Assembly: GCA_017620715.1 (NCBI GenBank)
Contig: JAGAUN010000027.1
Span: 1-35,212, forward strand
Reading direction: 5' to 3'
DNA from: Muribaculaceae bacterium
Lineage (GTDB): Bacteria > Bacteroidota > Bacteroidia > Bacteroidales > Muribaculaceae
DNA: 35,212 nucleotides
In this document: positions 1 through 8,204 of the stretch, in pieces
How the letters are laid out: each line of letters starts with the position of its first letter
Position numbering within the stretch: position 1 is the first letter of the stretch
Position numbers and translations under genes: made by a program
Notes under the pieces: model-generated
Seen by the model: the letters and a program-made list of their open reading frames with translations, nothing else
What the model was told of the DNA's origin: nothing
The model's database searches: none

Positions 1-129
1 AAAAGAATGAAAGAATTTGGCGATAAACTTCAGGGTTATACGTTGGTATACAAATTAGAGAAACATACCGATGATTGGGATAAACCTTATAGCTGCCAGA
101 TATACATTTTTGTCAGTTCATTTTATTGA
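1..129 (+). CDS. C-terminal fragment of a hypothetical protein (cut by window start)
   Basis: Frame 1 is open from the first base to a TGA at 127-129 and gives 42 residues ending in the hydrophobic run IYIFVSSFY. The composition (K, D, Y, W rich with regular alternation) looks like protein, but the start and most of the gene lie outside the window. I do not recognise the family. It could also be a chance open frame, since it is short. Confidence 0.45.
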   Translation, partial: KRMKEFGDKLQGYTLVYKLEKHTDDWDKPYSCQIYIFVSSFY

Positions 130-141
130 TATTTCACGCTC

Positions 142-208
142 AATATGTTTGTATGGGAATATTCCTGAATGGTGTTTTAAGGTGTCAAATGGCAAAATAT
201 GTTTGTAT
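142..208 (+). repeat. 13-bp direct repeat AATATGTTTGTAT, two copies
   Basis: AATATGTTTGTAT occurs at 142-154 and again at 196-208, 54 bp apart. Each copy contains TATGTTTG, which fits the Bacteroidetes -7 element TAnnTTTG, so these could be tandem promoters or remnants of a small duplication. No clear gene starts just downstream, so the role is unknown. Confidence 0.4.
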
Positions 209-328
209 TTAGGTCAATCAACAATGGTTAAATGACTGAAAAACAGTGTTAAAACTGTTCTTCAACGAAGACGAGTATTAAACTGGAAATCAGATAAATC
301 AACACTGATTATCAATACGTTATAAGTT

Positions 329-358
329 AATCCACCTCGAAAACGGGGTGGATTTTCT
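329..358 (+). terminator. Intrinsic terminator
   Basis: An 11-bp stem, AATCCACCTCG (329-339) with CGGGGTGGATT (344-354), closes on an AAAA loop with one G-U type pair. A T-rich tail follows on the plus strand. It would end plus-strand transcription entering from the left. The other strand lacks an equally good T tract. Confidence 0.7.
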
Positions 359-531
359 TGTCTTTTGCTTTCAAATGGAACCTTGTCAAATACCGCGATT
401 GCCCACTTCTCATCGCGTTGCCTCCTGGGTTATCTTATCTCTCTCATTTTCTTCAGTTTTGATTGGACACCAAAAATTATAATTTCGAGATAACGCAAGA
501 TATGACGAAATAATCCGTAGGGCCGGTTGTA

Positions 532-539
532 TAAATTTG
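532..539 (+). promoter_or_regulatory. Putative -7 box for the TPR gene
   Basis: TAAATTTG matches the Bacteroidetes -7 consensus TAnnTTTG. It would place transcription start about 30 bases before the ATG at 577, followed by an AT-rich leader. No good -33 TTTG is seen at the expected distance, so this is a moderate call. Confidence 0.4.
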
Positions 540-576
540 AAAGTTTGTGTAATTTGTGCAAAAAATAATTCTCATC

Positions 577-1818
577 ATGAAACACCTATTACTGACCATC
601 GCCACGGTGCTCGCCATGACACTTTGCGGCCAAGCAAAATCATTTGACGACAGCCGGTTGCCACAGTCGGCAATCAAAGCTTTAGAGAATGCTATCTTTC
701 TATTTGACAGCGGCCTCTATGAGGCCGCACTCCAGGATTATGACAAGCTCGCGCATGACTATCCCGACAGTTACGTCATTCAATATGAACGTCTGACCGC
801 TCTCTATAAACTTGGGCGTTATGATGAGGTTGAGAAGATTGCCAAGAATGTCATGAAATTTGACAACGCCGATGCGCTGATTTATCATATCTATGGAAAT
901 GCCCTCGACAATCAGGGAAAGCGCAAGAAGGCAATCAAAATCTATAAGCAGGGCCTAAAGCGTTTCCCAGACGCCGGAATGCTATATCTCGAAATCGGCA
1001 TAATCAATCTTCACGAGCAGAACTACAAGGACGCCTTTCTTCAATTTCAGGCCGGCCTTGACGCCGACCCCGATTTTGCCTCCAACTATTATCGCGCAGC
1101 TCAGCTGCTCTTTGCGGCTAACGGCGACACCGGAAACAGAGTCTGGGCAATGGTTTATGGTGAAACAAGTGTTCTTCTCTCACCCAACCGGAAGGAACGC
1201 GTAAGCGAAATGGGCCAAGACATGAGAAAAATGTGGCAGGAAAACATTCAGTTCACAACTGATTCAGTCGGTGCGCTCAAGGCTAAGGTGAGTCTGGTAA
1301 AAGAGCGTGGCATAACAGTGGACCCAAAATGTGACGTGGCGATGCTTGCTCTTCCGGGCGTTTTCGAGGGACTCGCCACGCTGGCGGTAGATGAGAATCT
1401 CGGCATGATGAATCCGTTCACCGGCTCTTTAAAGCAGCTGATTGCGTTGCGCAAAGGCATCGTTGAAAACTATTTCAAGATTACGGACAATCTCTACGGC
1501 AACTCAATGTATCTTTTTCCCTATCTCAAATCGCTCATCGATGCGGGACATTGGGAGGCCTACAATTGCTATCTTTTCGGCACCCAGTTTCCCGAAGACA
1601 TGAAGGCATGGATAGAGGCCAACCCCGGCAAGATTGACGAATTTGCTGCCTGGTTCCAGAAACATCCCTTCAGCCTCGACGCAACACACACGGTGAGCGA
1701 TCGACAGATTGGACGCGACTGTCGCAAACTAAATTTAGTAGAAGCAATGATGATTAGCGCTGGTTTGATGAGCGGCGAGAAACCGACGCCAATCCCCGCG
1801 CCCGACGACAACGAGTAA
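577..1818 (+). CDS. Secreted tetratricopeptide-repeat protein
   Basis: The product has 413 residues. I start at the ATG at 577 and not at the upstream GTG (556), because the protein then opens with a clean signal peptide (MKHLLLTIATVLAMTLCGQA). Residues of about 25-190 form several TPR-like helical pairs, with motifs such as LFDSGLYEAALQDYDKLAHD and IYKQGLKRFPDAGMLYLEIG. The C-terminal half has no repeat I recognise. TPRs serve as protein-binding scaffolds, so a periplasmic or surface docking role is likely, with unknown partner. The TAA stop overlaps an ATG (TAATG at 1816-1820), but that downstream frame closes after 23 codons. It may be co-transcribed with the small gene at 1882. Confidence 0.8.
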   Translation: MKHLLLTIATVLAMTLCGQAKSFDDSRLPQSAIKALENAIFLFDSGLYEAALQDYDKLAHDYPDSYVIQYERLTALYKLGRYDEVEKIAKNVMKFDNADALIYHIYGNALDNQGKRKKAIKIYKQGLKRFPDAGMLYLEIGIINLHEQNYKDAFLQFQAGLDADPDFASNYYRAAQLLFAANGDTGNRVWAMVYGETSVLLSPNRKERVSEMGQDMRKMWQENIQFTTDSVGALKAKVSLVKERGITVDPKCDVAMLALPGVFEGLATLAVDENLGMMNPFTGSLKQLIALRKGIVENYFKITDNLYGNSMYLFPYLKSLIDAGHWEAYNCYLFGTQFPEDMKAWIEANPGKIDEFAAWFQKHPFSLDATHTVSDRQIGRDCRKLNLVEAMMISAGLMSGEKPTPIPAPDDNE

Positions 1819-1881
1819 TGGACGGTTTCGCGGTGTCAGTGGACGAAGATCTTCGTATGGTTGGTTGTCAATATACACTCA

Positions 1882-2136
1882 ATGATTGAATCCATGCCGT
1901 CGGAACTGAAAGCAGATTTAGACGGAGAATTTCTGACAGCTATCGCCGAGCAGCCCAACGAGATTCTAAAGTGTGGCATGTATCTATTCCTCGGCTATCT
2001 CGATGGCGCAACCCAATTCGCCCAGTCATGCGGAGGCGGTGGTTCTGACAACTCACTACCCTGGGATCGCAAGGATGATGAAGATGACCGTCGCCTTGTC
2101 TACCGCTGCATGAATCCCTATTTGAGATATAAATAG
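1882..2136 (+). CDS. Small hypothetical protein with Gly-rich/acidic tail
   Basis: The product is 84 residues from the ATG at 1882; a TTG at 1861 or an ATG at 1894 are alternative starts. It is a soluble protein with an N-terminal helical part (ELKADLDGEFLTAIAEQPNEIL), a CGGGGS linker and an acidic patch (DRKDDEDDRR). I do not recognise it with confidence; the Gly-rich plus acidic tail is loosely reminiscent of tails on Bacteroidales mobilisation-type proteins, which is a weak inference. That it belongs to a real gene family is supported by a second, decayed copy of its first ~25 codons at 3847-3922. Its frame stays open beyond the TAG (see 2137-2304). Confidence 0.6.
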   Translation: MIESMPSELKADLDGEFLTAIAEQPNEILKCGMYLFLGYLDGATQFAQSCGGGGSDNSLPWDRKDDEDDRRLVYRCMNPYLRYK

Positions 2137-2304
2137 TTAACCTACAAGCAATTGGTCAGCAATAAAATAAACTTGTCAATCGCTTTTTATTGCCTTTTAT
2201 GTGAATTAGCTGATATTGATAATCAAGAAGTTGCGGTAGCCATCTATAGTAATCTTCGCATTTGGTTGGCTAAAAGACCATCATTTTCCGAGGTTTGTGA
2301 GTAG
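2137..2304 (+). pseudogene. Open frame continuing past the TAG of the small gene
   Basis: Directly after the TAG at 2134-2136 the same frame remains open for 55 codons to a second TAG at 2302-2304. The reading looks protein-like: helical, with segments such as LSIAFYCLLCELADID and VAVAIYSNLRIWLAKR. There is no ATG near its beginning. It may be the remnant of a longer or separate gene, or chance. I see no homology I can name. Confidence 0.3.
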
Positions 2305-2361
2305 TTGGGGAGGAGGCTCTCTAATAGACGGTGTAATGACGCAATTATGATGGTATTTGTC

Positions 2362-2400
2362 AAACTATGAAAATATATGAAAGATTTTTATAGTTTTAGA
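2362..2400. repeat. Left copy of the palindromic repeat flanking fic
   Basis: The core is an inverted repeat, ACTATGAAAAT (2364-2374) with ATTTTTATAGT (2384-2394), around a 9-bp spacer, with one mismatch in the arms. It overlaps the fic stop codon. The whole 39-bp block matches 3732-3770 at about 31 of 39 positions in the same orientation, including the non-palindromic tail TTTAGA. It is possibly a second operator or a cassette boundary. Confidence 0.7.
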
Positions 2401-3697
2401 GGGCGTTGTCGATCGTGCTATCAAAATTTGCCCCTTTGATATATCCGCTTTTCTGCTTATTCAGTTTTATTTCAGTTAAAAGGCCTGATTTAACCAACTC
2501 CGTAAGATCTTTCTTTGCTGTCGGTTGCGTAACTAACATTCTGCCGGCAATATCTTTGGCAGTTACTATCAAGTCGGCATCTTTTATAAATAAGTGCAGA
2601 ATTGAGGCCTGACGCCTTGTAATACCTTCAATTTTTAGCAGGTGCACTTCATCTTTTTTCTGAGCAGTCTTGCGTTCGATATATGCCTTAAGCTCGTCAA
2701 AGGCTTTTTCAAGTGCATTTAAATGATATGTAATAAAGTATCCGATATCATTACCATCGGCTTCAGACTGAAGAAATGATTTCTCGTATGAAGCCTTTGA
2801 CTTATATATGATTCTTGAAATCGAAAGGTATTCGGTAAGCCAATACCCTTCTTTCAGAAGATACCAATAGAAAATTGCCCTGGCCGTACGGCCATTACCG
2901 TCAACAAACGGATGGAGGAACGAGATAAAAAAATGTAGGATGGCTCCTTTGATTATAGGATGGATGAATACTGTTGCTTCATTAGAATTGGCAAATTGAC
3001 AGAACCAGGCAATAGCTGCTGGTATCTCTGTGAATGGTGGGGGCGTATGAACAATCTCATTGGTGACAGTGTTTGCCACGACCACATTATCGTTCTGCCG
3101 GAATCGTCCGGCATCTTCCGGATTATCCATCGTGTTGTAAGTCATCAATGAATGTATATGAAGAAGAAATTCGGGGGTCATTGCTTGGTCAAGATTTTCA
3201 GAGAGGAATTGGATGGTTTGATAATTGTTGTAAATCATCCATTGTGACTTGTCCTTAGGTGTAACCTTATTTCTAAGCATTTCCTTTGCCATCCTTCGAG
3301 TAGTTGAAGCCCCTTCCATTTGGCTTGATGAAATGGCTTCATCAATCAAAGAATTCATCAAATATATTTTTCGGCTATCGCGTGGGATAAGAGACTCACT
3401 ACCCCAAGACCCTCCAAATTGCATGTCAAAATTATGACATAGTCTGGCCATAGAATTTGTCATGCTGAAATGAATCCGGTAATTTGGGTCTACTGTGATT
3501 TGGTTGCTCAAACGTAATTGTTTAAGCGCGCTCCACACATCTTCAGGAGCATCAAAGCCCTTAAGCTTCTGGTATTTTACCTTGCTCCAGTAAGGGTACT
3601 CTTCTTGAAATTTACGAATTTCTTCCATAGATTCCGGAGTGAGAACTTCTGAAACAGACTTTGTTGCGGCGATATATTTGGGCGGTTGCTCTATCAT
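2396..3697 (-). CDS. Fic-domain protein (class II) with C-terminal winged helix
   Basis: The product has 433 residues. The catalytic Fic motif HPFVDGNGRTAR is intact at residues 262-273, so transfer of a nucleotide monophosphate (usually AMP) onto a protein target is expected. The autoinhibitory motif [S/T]xxxE[G/N] is present as S124..E128-G129 on the N-terminal side, which defines class II Fic proteins. Residues of about 360-425 read as a winged helix-turn-helix (RRQASILHLF, VTQPTAKKDLTELVKSGLL), suggesting DNA binding. No antitoxin gene lies beside it, in keeping with the built-in inhibitory helix. Upstream, a palindrome covers the -33 promoter box (3732-3770), which suggests autoregulation. 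It is a stand-alone gene between decayed neighbours, so likely acquired. Confidence 0.93.
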   Translation of the reverse strand: MIEQPPKYIAATKSVSEVLTPESMEEIRKFQEEYPYWSKVKYQKLKGFDAPEDVWSALKQLRLSNQITVDPNYRIHFSMTNSMARLCHNFDMQFGGSWGSESLIPRDSRKIYLMNSLIDEAISSSQMEGASTTRRMAKEMLRNKVTPKDKSQWMIYNNYQTIQFLSENLDQAMTPEFLLHIHSLMTYNTMDNPEDAGRFRQNDNVVVANTVTNEIVHTPPPFTEIPAAIAWFCQFANSNEATVFIHPIIKGAILHFFISFLHPFVDGNGRTARAIFYWYLLKEGYWLTEYLSISRIIYKSKASYEKSFLQSEADGNDIGYFITYHLNALEKAFDELKAYIERKTAQKKDEVHLLKIEGITRRQASILHLFIKDADLIVTAKDIAGRMLVTQPTAKKDLTELVKSGLLTEIKLNKQKSGYIKGANFDSTIDNAL

Positions 3698-3720
3698 ACT
3701 TTCATGCTATCATTTGTCTG

Positions 3721-3752
3721 CAAAATTAGCAAGACTATGAAAATTCTGCAAA
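3721..3752 (-). promoter_or_regulatory. Promoter of the fic gene
   Basis: On the minus strand the -7 box TAATTTTG (complement of 3721-3728) follows a TTTG -33 box (complement of 3749-3752) at a spacing of 20 bp, a close match to the Bacteroidetes sigma-ABfr consensus. The -33 box lies in the spacer of the palindrome at 3734-3764, so a protein bound there would block the promoter. Confidence 0.65.
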
Positions 3753-3770
3753 TATTTTCATAGTTTTAGA
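3732..3770. promoter_or_regulatory. Right palindromic repeat; likely operator upstream of fic
   Basis: A perfect 11-bp inverted repeat, ACTATGAAAAT (3734-3744) and ATTTTCATAGT (3754-3764), has a 9-bp spacer that contains the -33 box of the fic promoter. It is the second copy of the repeat at 2362-2400. The winged-helix domain of the Fic protein is the obvious candidate to bind it; that is inference. Confidence 0.65.
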
Positions 3771-3846
3771 TAGTTGGCATTTCTGACATTGCCTAAATGA
3801 GTTCACAGATAAACGGCGAAAGCAGCTGCGCATGAGTATGAATGCC

Positions 3847-3922
3847 ATGCCTTCGGAGGGGGTGAAGCCGGGGCCCGACAGGAAAAATTCTCACCGCAAT
3901 AGCCGAACAACCAAACGAGATT
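3847..3922 (+). pseudogene. Truncated, frameshifted copy of the small gene at 1882
   Basis: From ATG 3847 the reading MPSE is followed, after one frame change, by ILTAIAEQPNEI, matching MPSE..FLTAIAEQPNEI of the protein encoded from 1894. The frame change is explained by one extra A in the run AAAAA at 3883-3887. Similarity stops at about 3922, a few bases before the MFS gene stop at 3926-3928, so the 3' two thirds are missing. The fragment marks a recombination or deletion joint. Confidence 0.7.
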
Positions 3923-3925
3923 ATA

Positions 3926-5518
3926 TTATTGACTCGTCCTTGCCAGATGCCTGATGACACGGCGAACCGTACTCCATTTCGGGAAGATAGCGAATGGTCG
4001 AACTAAACTGTAACTTACAAGTATCGCAACAAATGATGCCAGAGCGATTATAAGAAGCCATCCGTAAATCTCTTTCATCGATATTACCAACGCCTGTGTC
4101 TGCACAATTCCATATAGTTGCCCGAGCGGAGCAAATGTTATGTCGGGATTGATATTTGTAATATTACTCTCGAGAAGTGCGGCATTTTTCGCCATCGTGT
4201 GTTGCAATACTTCTCCGATTATGGCGGGGCCGAGTGTCGCGCCCATCACCGCACCGGTGAAACCGTTGATTGTCAAAGCTTGAGGAAATACTTGAAAAGG
4301 TAATCCGCTTTGCACTATCGAGGTCAGGAATACGATTGAGATTATGACCGCCGCTGCCCCTCTAAAGAATAGCGGGATAAACAGCATCTCCTTTTCGACG
4401 CCATAGTCTATGAAGAAATAGAAGTATGCCAGATATACAATTGCCATGGCAAAAGCGATAGCCGTCATGGTCTTATATCTCCATTTGCGTAATGCGAAGG
4501 TGAAATAGGTAAATCCGCATCCTACAATGATTCCGGCCAACACATACCAGTTGAGGTCGATAAGATTTGTTTCGTCAAAACCGAGAATATTTGCTGCATA
4601 ACTGTGTTCAAAAACGTGTTCGGTGGCTATGAGTGTAAAGAAAACAAGATATATTCCGGTGGCGCGGATTACATTGCGGTTCTTCATGGCTCGGAAACTT
4701 ATATATGGATGATGGAGAAACGAGGCTCGCCAGAGATTTATACCGAGACATGCAAGTCCTATAAATACTGCGCCCCTTATCTCAACAGCATGCCACCAGT
4801 CATAGTAATTGCCATACACGCAGATGAATGTGAAACACATCATAAAACCAGACCACAGCACGGCACCTATCCAGTCGATACCGAGCAACGGTATGTACAT
4901 GGGCCCGCGAACAGGCTTGACGAGTATCATAACCATTATCATCATCAGCGCAAGCAGTCCAATCATTATCCAGTGCATATATTCCCATTGAAAGAAAAAC
5001 GCCGTGTATATGGTGGCTATGCCGCTGAGCTGGATAACGCTGTCAACTATTATGTAGACGTAGCAGAAGAATATCGCCATATCCCTGACGGGTGTGAGCC
5101 AAAGCTGTATAGTGGAATTGCATGCGAAGGTGGCCTGCATCCTGCACCATCCGGCGATGAAGCAGGTACTCACCAGAAGCGGAACATTCGTGGTGTAGGC
5201 GCATATCATGTTGGCCGCAATCAGCACAATGCAAGAGACAAGGAGTTGATTACGGGCCGAGAATCGAAATTTGATACGGAACATAACGGCGAAGTTGATA
5301 GCCATCCCTATAAGCGACGCATATCCCGCCATGAGGATATCCTCCTGCATCAGTGCGGTGGTGCCAACCATATCGGAAACGGCCGAAAGATACACACCGC
5401 CTGAAAACTGCACTATGAGTACAAAAAGGATAAACAGGTATGGTTTTAATCGTCGCGGAACATAGTCCGGGACATCTGGTATGTCAAACGAACCCTGCGG
5501 AGCGTGCCAGTCTGCCAT
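3926..5518 (-). CDS. MFS multidrug-type transporter (EmrB-like)
   Basis: This is a 530-residue inner-membrane protein with about 14 hydrophobic segments, a length and layout like the DHA2/EmrB group of proton-driven exporters. The usual motif A between segments 2 and 3 is poorly kept (FRIKFRFSARNQ), as often in Bacteroidetes members. The start is one base after the TGA of the HlyD adaptor gene (5520), so the two are translationally linked. With that adaptor and the outer-membrane factor upstream it would form a tripartite pump spanning both membranes; substrates cannot be read from sequence. The outer-membrane gene of this operon is interrupted, so the pump may be inactive or borrow another factor. 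The 3' end abuts a gene remnant. Confidence 0.88.
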   Translation of the reverse strand: MADWHAPQGSFDIPDVPDYVPRRLKPYLFILFVLIVQFSGGVYLSAVSDMVGTTALMQEDILMAGYASLIGMAINFAVMFRIKFRFSARNQLLVSCIVLIAANMICAYTTNVPLLVSTCFIAGWCRMQATFACNSTIQLWLTPVRDMAIFFCYVYIIVDSVIQLSGIATIYTAFFFQWEYMHWIMIGLLALMMIMVMILVKPVRGPMYIPLLGIDWIGAVLWSGFMMCFTFICVYGNYYDWWHAVEIRGAVFIGLACLGINLWRASFLHHPYISFRAMKNRNVIRATGIYLVFFTLIATEHVFEHSYAANILGFDETNLIDLNWYVLAGIIVGCGFTYFTFALRKWRYKTMTAIAFAMAIVYLAYFYFFIDYGVEKEMLFIPLFFRGAAAVIISIVFLTSIVQSGLPFQVFPQALTINGFTGAVMGATLGPAIIGEVLQHTMAKNAALLESNITNINPDITFAPLGQLYGIVQTQALVISMKEIYGWLLIIALASFVAILVSYSLVRPFAIFPKWSTVRRVIRHLARTSQ

Positions 5519-5519
5519 A

Positions 5520-6554
5520 TCAATACTTTACGCTACATTCCACATTCATGCCGGCACGCAGTTTTGCCATTTCCTCCGGCTTGTTATCGGCACTGAATTC
5601 AATTCTGACCGGCACACGCTGGCGCACTTTCACGAAATTGCCCGCTGAATTGTCCTGAGGCAGCAACGACAAGGATGCTCCGGCAGCAGTGGATATTGAC
5701 TTAACCTTGCCGCTGAATATCACTCCCGGAATTGCATCTACCTCTATCTCTACATCGCTGCCCGGCGCTATGTGGCGGAGCTGTGTCTCCTTATAATTGG
5801 CAGCTACCCATATATCCTGAGAATAAACAATATTAAGTAGAGTCTGACCGGATTGTACGAGCTGGCCCACCTGTATCTCTTTCCGAGAGGTGTAGCCGTC
5901 GCAAGGAGCAACTATCACGGTATAGCTGAGGTTGAGTTCCGCAGTTTCAAGCAATGCCTTAGCCAGTTCTATGCCTGCCTCCGACTGAGATATGCGCTTA
6001 CGGTTTATATCCACCACAGCCGAGGTCGCCGAACGCTGGCGAGACAACATTTCATAGCGGGCTTTCTTGGCTTCATAATCGGTCTTTGCTCCATCATATT
6101 GTTGACGTGTCACTGCATCTTGTGCAAGGAGCTTTTCATAACGGGCAAGGTCAGTAGCGGCCATTTCCATCAGAACCTTTGCCTCTGCGATGGAAGCCTC
6201 GCTGACAGCCACATTCGCTGAAGCCGAAGTGACCGAGCGGTCAGCTACATCACGTCCGGCAAGGGCGTTCTGATAGTCGGCACGTGCGCGTGCCACATTC
6301 AGACGCATATCGGCATCGTCAATTATGACCAGTGTATCACCTTTTTTGACAGGCTCATATTCATTGAAGCGGATTTCTTTGATGTAACCCTGCACTCGGC
6401 TGTTGACAGGAACAATCTGCTGAACCACCTGTGCGTTGTCGGTAAACTCGACGTTGCCGAGGTGAACGAACCGAGAGCCGACCCAGATGGCGGCTGCGGC
6501 GATGACTATGATTGTGATGATGTAAGAGAGTATCTTTTTGCTACGGTGTTTCAT
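5520..6554 (-). CDS. HlyD/EmrA-family periplasmic adaptor
   Basis: The product has 344 residues. One N-terminal membrane anchor (about residues 8-26, ILSYIITIIVIAAAAIWVG) is followed by a split biotinyl-lipoyl domain (GYIKEIRFNEYEPVKKGDTL and APCDGYTSRKEIQVGQLVQSG), a long alpha-helical hairpin (about 85-215) and a beta-barrel. This is the standard architecture of membrane-fusion proteins that link an inner-membrane pump to a TolC-type channel. Its ATG overlaps the stop of the outer-membrane factor gene (TGA 6551-6553, ATG 6552-6554) and it ends one base before the MFS start, so the three genes form one operon. It looks intact. Confidence 0.92.
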   Translation of the reverse strand: MKHRSKKILSYIITIIVIAAAAIWVGSRFVHLGNVEFTDNAQVVQQIVPVNSRVQGYIKEIRFNEYEPVKKGDTLVIIDDADMRLNVARARADYQNALAGRDVADRSVTSASANVAVSEASIAEAKVLMEMAATDLARYEKLLAQDAVTRQQYDGAKTDYEAKKARYEMLSRQRSATSAVVDINRKRISQSEAGIELAKALLETAELNLSYTVIVAPCDGYTSRKEIQVGQLVQSGQTLLNIVYSQDIWVAANYKETQLRHIAPGSDVEIEVDAIPGVIFSGKVKSISTAAGASLSLLPQDNSAGNFVKVRQRVPVRIEFSADNKPEEMAKLRAGMNVECSVKY

Positions 6555-7864
6555 ATATTTCCGGTTGTAAACAAGAGTTTGTAATAGTAGTAGATGATGT
6601 TGATGCGGGCGTTTACGAGCCGTTGCTCCGCATCAAGTTTTGAATTTGCGGCATCAAGCATATCAGTGATAAGAGCCATGCCGGCGCAATAGCGCGTCGA
6701 GGTGGTATGGTAGTTGCGCTCCGCCAGTTCCACGCTTTTCTGTTGTGTCTTCACTTCTTCGTATGCTTCGAGATAACGCACATGGTCGGCATTGACGGCC
6801 AAAGAGACATTCTCTCGCGTGGCATAAAACTGTTCCATGGCTCTTTGGGTGGCTATGCGGCTTCTTACCAAAGACTTGTTGCTTTTATAGAGCGACGAAA
6901 TGTTATAACTTATACCTACTCCGACATACCAATAGCTGAGATTGCGGTTGATTGGAGGCACCTCTACAAGTATTGGGCCGTCGATGTTCCATCCGGCTTG
7001 CAGTCCAATTTTAGGCAGACGCTCCGAACGCACGAGTGATTCTGTCTTGCGGCTTATGTCAACGCCTGAACGGGCGAGGCTAAGTGACGGGGAGTTCGCC
7101 TCAGCCTCGGCCTGCCACCATGCGGCACTTTCTTTGGGAAGTGACCGTACAAGAATAGTGCTGTCCGGAACTATGACTGTATTTTTCGGCAGCCCGGCAA
7201 TTGCTACCAGATTGGTATTGAGTATGTCGATTGTGTTGTTGATTTTGACGAGTTGCAGTTCAAGACTGGTAACAAGCAATTCATAGCGGGTAATGTCATT
7301 CTGCAATGCCGTACCCTGCTCATATCTCGTCCTCATTTACTGAAGCACCTTACGTGCCGCTGCGATATTGTTTTCAACCACACCGCGCAGGTTGGCATAT
7401 TTATAAATGTCAAGATAGAACCCGGTTAGTTGGAAACGGATGTTGTCCCGTTGCAGGTCAGTTGCAAACCTTGCTGCCGTAGATTTCAGTTCGGCCAGTT
7501 CGATAGCACTCGTCACTGCTCCGCCGGTATATACCGGCTGGGTTATGTTTATTGACAGCCCTGTTCCAAGATGCGGAATCGGTGCTTTCTGATAGTTGCT
7601 GAAATTGCGTTTGGTTGTGAATCCATCGCCTATATAACTTAATGACAGCGATGCGTTTATATCCGGGAGACGACCTGATCGGGCAACGCTGATTTCACGT
7701 TCGGATTCGGTCTGTGCGGTAAATGAGGGACGCAACTGTGCGCTGTTGGTCTCGGCACACTCGAAAATTTCTTCAAGCGTAATAACAGACTGTCCATAAG
7801 CACACGCCCCGCCGCTCAACAGGACTATTGATAATAATCCTATGAGCAATCGAAGATTGTTCAT
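6551..7864 (-). pseudogene. TolC-family outer-membrane factor interrupted by an in-frame TAA
   Basis: Two adjacent readings in the same frame, 7864-7337 (175 residues) and 7336-6551 (261 residues), add up to one normal-length outer-membrane efflux protein. The first has a signal peptide (MNNLRLLIGLLSIVLLSGG) and the first TolC repeat; the second continues without loss (MRTRYEQGTALQNDITRYEL is a typical mid-hairpin sequence). Only a TAA at 7337-7339 separates them, directly before an ATG. A single-base change from AAA, CAA or GAA would explain it. The second part has no signal peptide, so re-initiation would not give an exported half. It heads the operon with the HlyD adaptor and MFS pump. Sequencing error, recent nonsense mutation or readthrough are all possible. 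Confidence 0.8.
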
Positions 7865-8150
7865 AATGTGAATTCTATAAAGATTCTGATGATTATTGTT
7901 TATCTCAGCTTATTCTACTGAGAAAGGCCGGTTTATAAACGAGCCTTAACCGGAGCGGTGCTTTTCCAGTTTTCAAGATATCCCCAGTTTCTTATTGAGG
8001 GGTAGGACATTTCTGTCAGTTCTGATATGCTATTCATTTACAGGCAACTCTATGTGAATTGCGATGCGAAATTAACAAAAAAAATCGGAAGAAGGCTATT
8101 CTCAACCAAAATATTTCCCAATCGTTAAATCGTATCTTTGCCGAACTTAA
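7865..8150. other. Non-coding stretch between the efflux operon and truncated phosphatase
   Basis: No gene is seen. It contains an inverted repeat, CCGGTT (7928-7933) with AACCGG (7948-7953), probably in the leader of the minus-strand efflux operon. A weak minus-strand -7-like box lies near 8067-8074, and a good plus-strand -7 box at 8133-8140. No regulator gene of the efflux operon is present here. Confidence 0.5.
8133..8140 (+). promoter_or_regulatory. -7 box upstream of the truncated phosphatase
   Basis: TATCTTTG is an exact TAnnTTTG match and would start transcription near 8147. A TAA in the phosphatase frame sits at 8148-8150. The promoter appears to have been kept while the 5' coding part was lost, or it belongs to what replaced that part. 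Confidence 0.45.
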
Positions 8151-8204
8151 ATCTACCACGGAGAAACAGGAAACCAGATCTATCTTTCTCGGGGCAAGAT
8201 AGAT

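Larger units (their letters stand above)
130..576. other. AT-rich intergenic stretch without a recognisable gene
   Basis: This stretch holds no convincing coding frame. It contains a 13-bp direct repeat (142-154 and 196-208), a short palindrome (GGAATATTCC, 156-165), an imperfect inverted repeat (238-263), a good intrinsic terminator (329-358) and a promoter-like box (532-539) for the following gene. No tRNA cloverleaf or attachment-site pair was seen. Confidence 0.6.

Noticed and set aside
130..330. Possible tRNA or attachment site at the left edge
   Set aside because: No cloverleaf with a T-arm GTTCGAxxC box or matching repeat pair was found. The hairpin at 329 is a terminator.
4604..5404. 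266-codon plus-strand frame opposite the MFS gene
   Set aside because: His/Tyr-rich reading with no family features; it is the shadow of a well-supported membrane transporter.
7337..7864. Short separate outer-membrane efflux protein of 175 residues
   Set aside because: It is only the N-terminal part of a TolC-family protein whose remainder continues in the same frame after one TAA, so it is treated as one interrupted gene.
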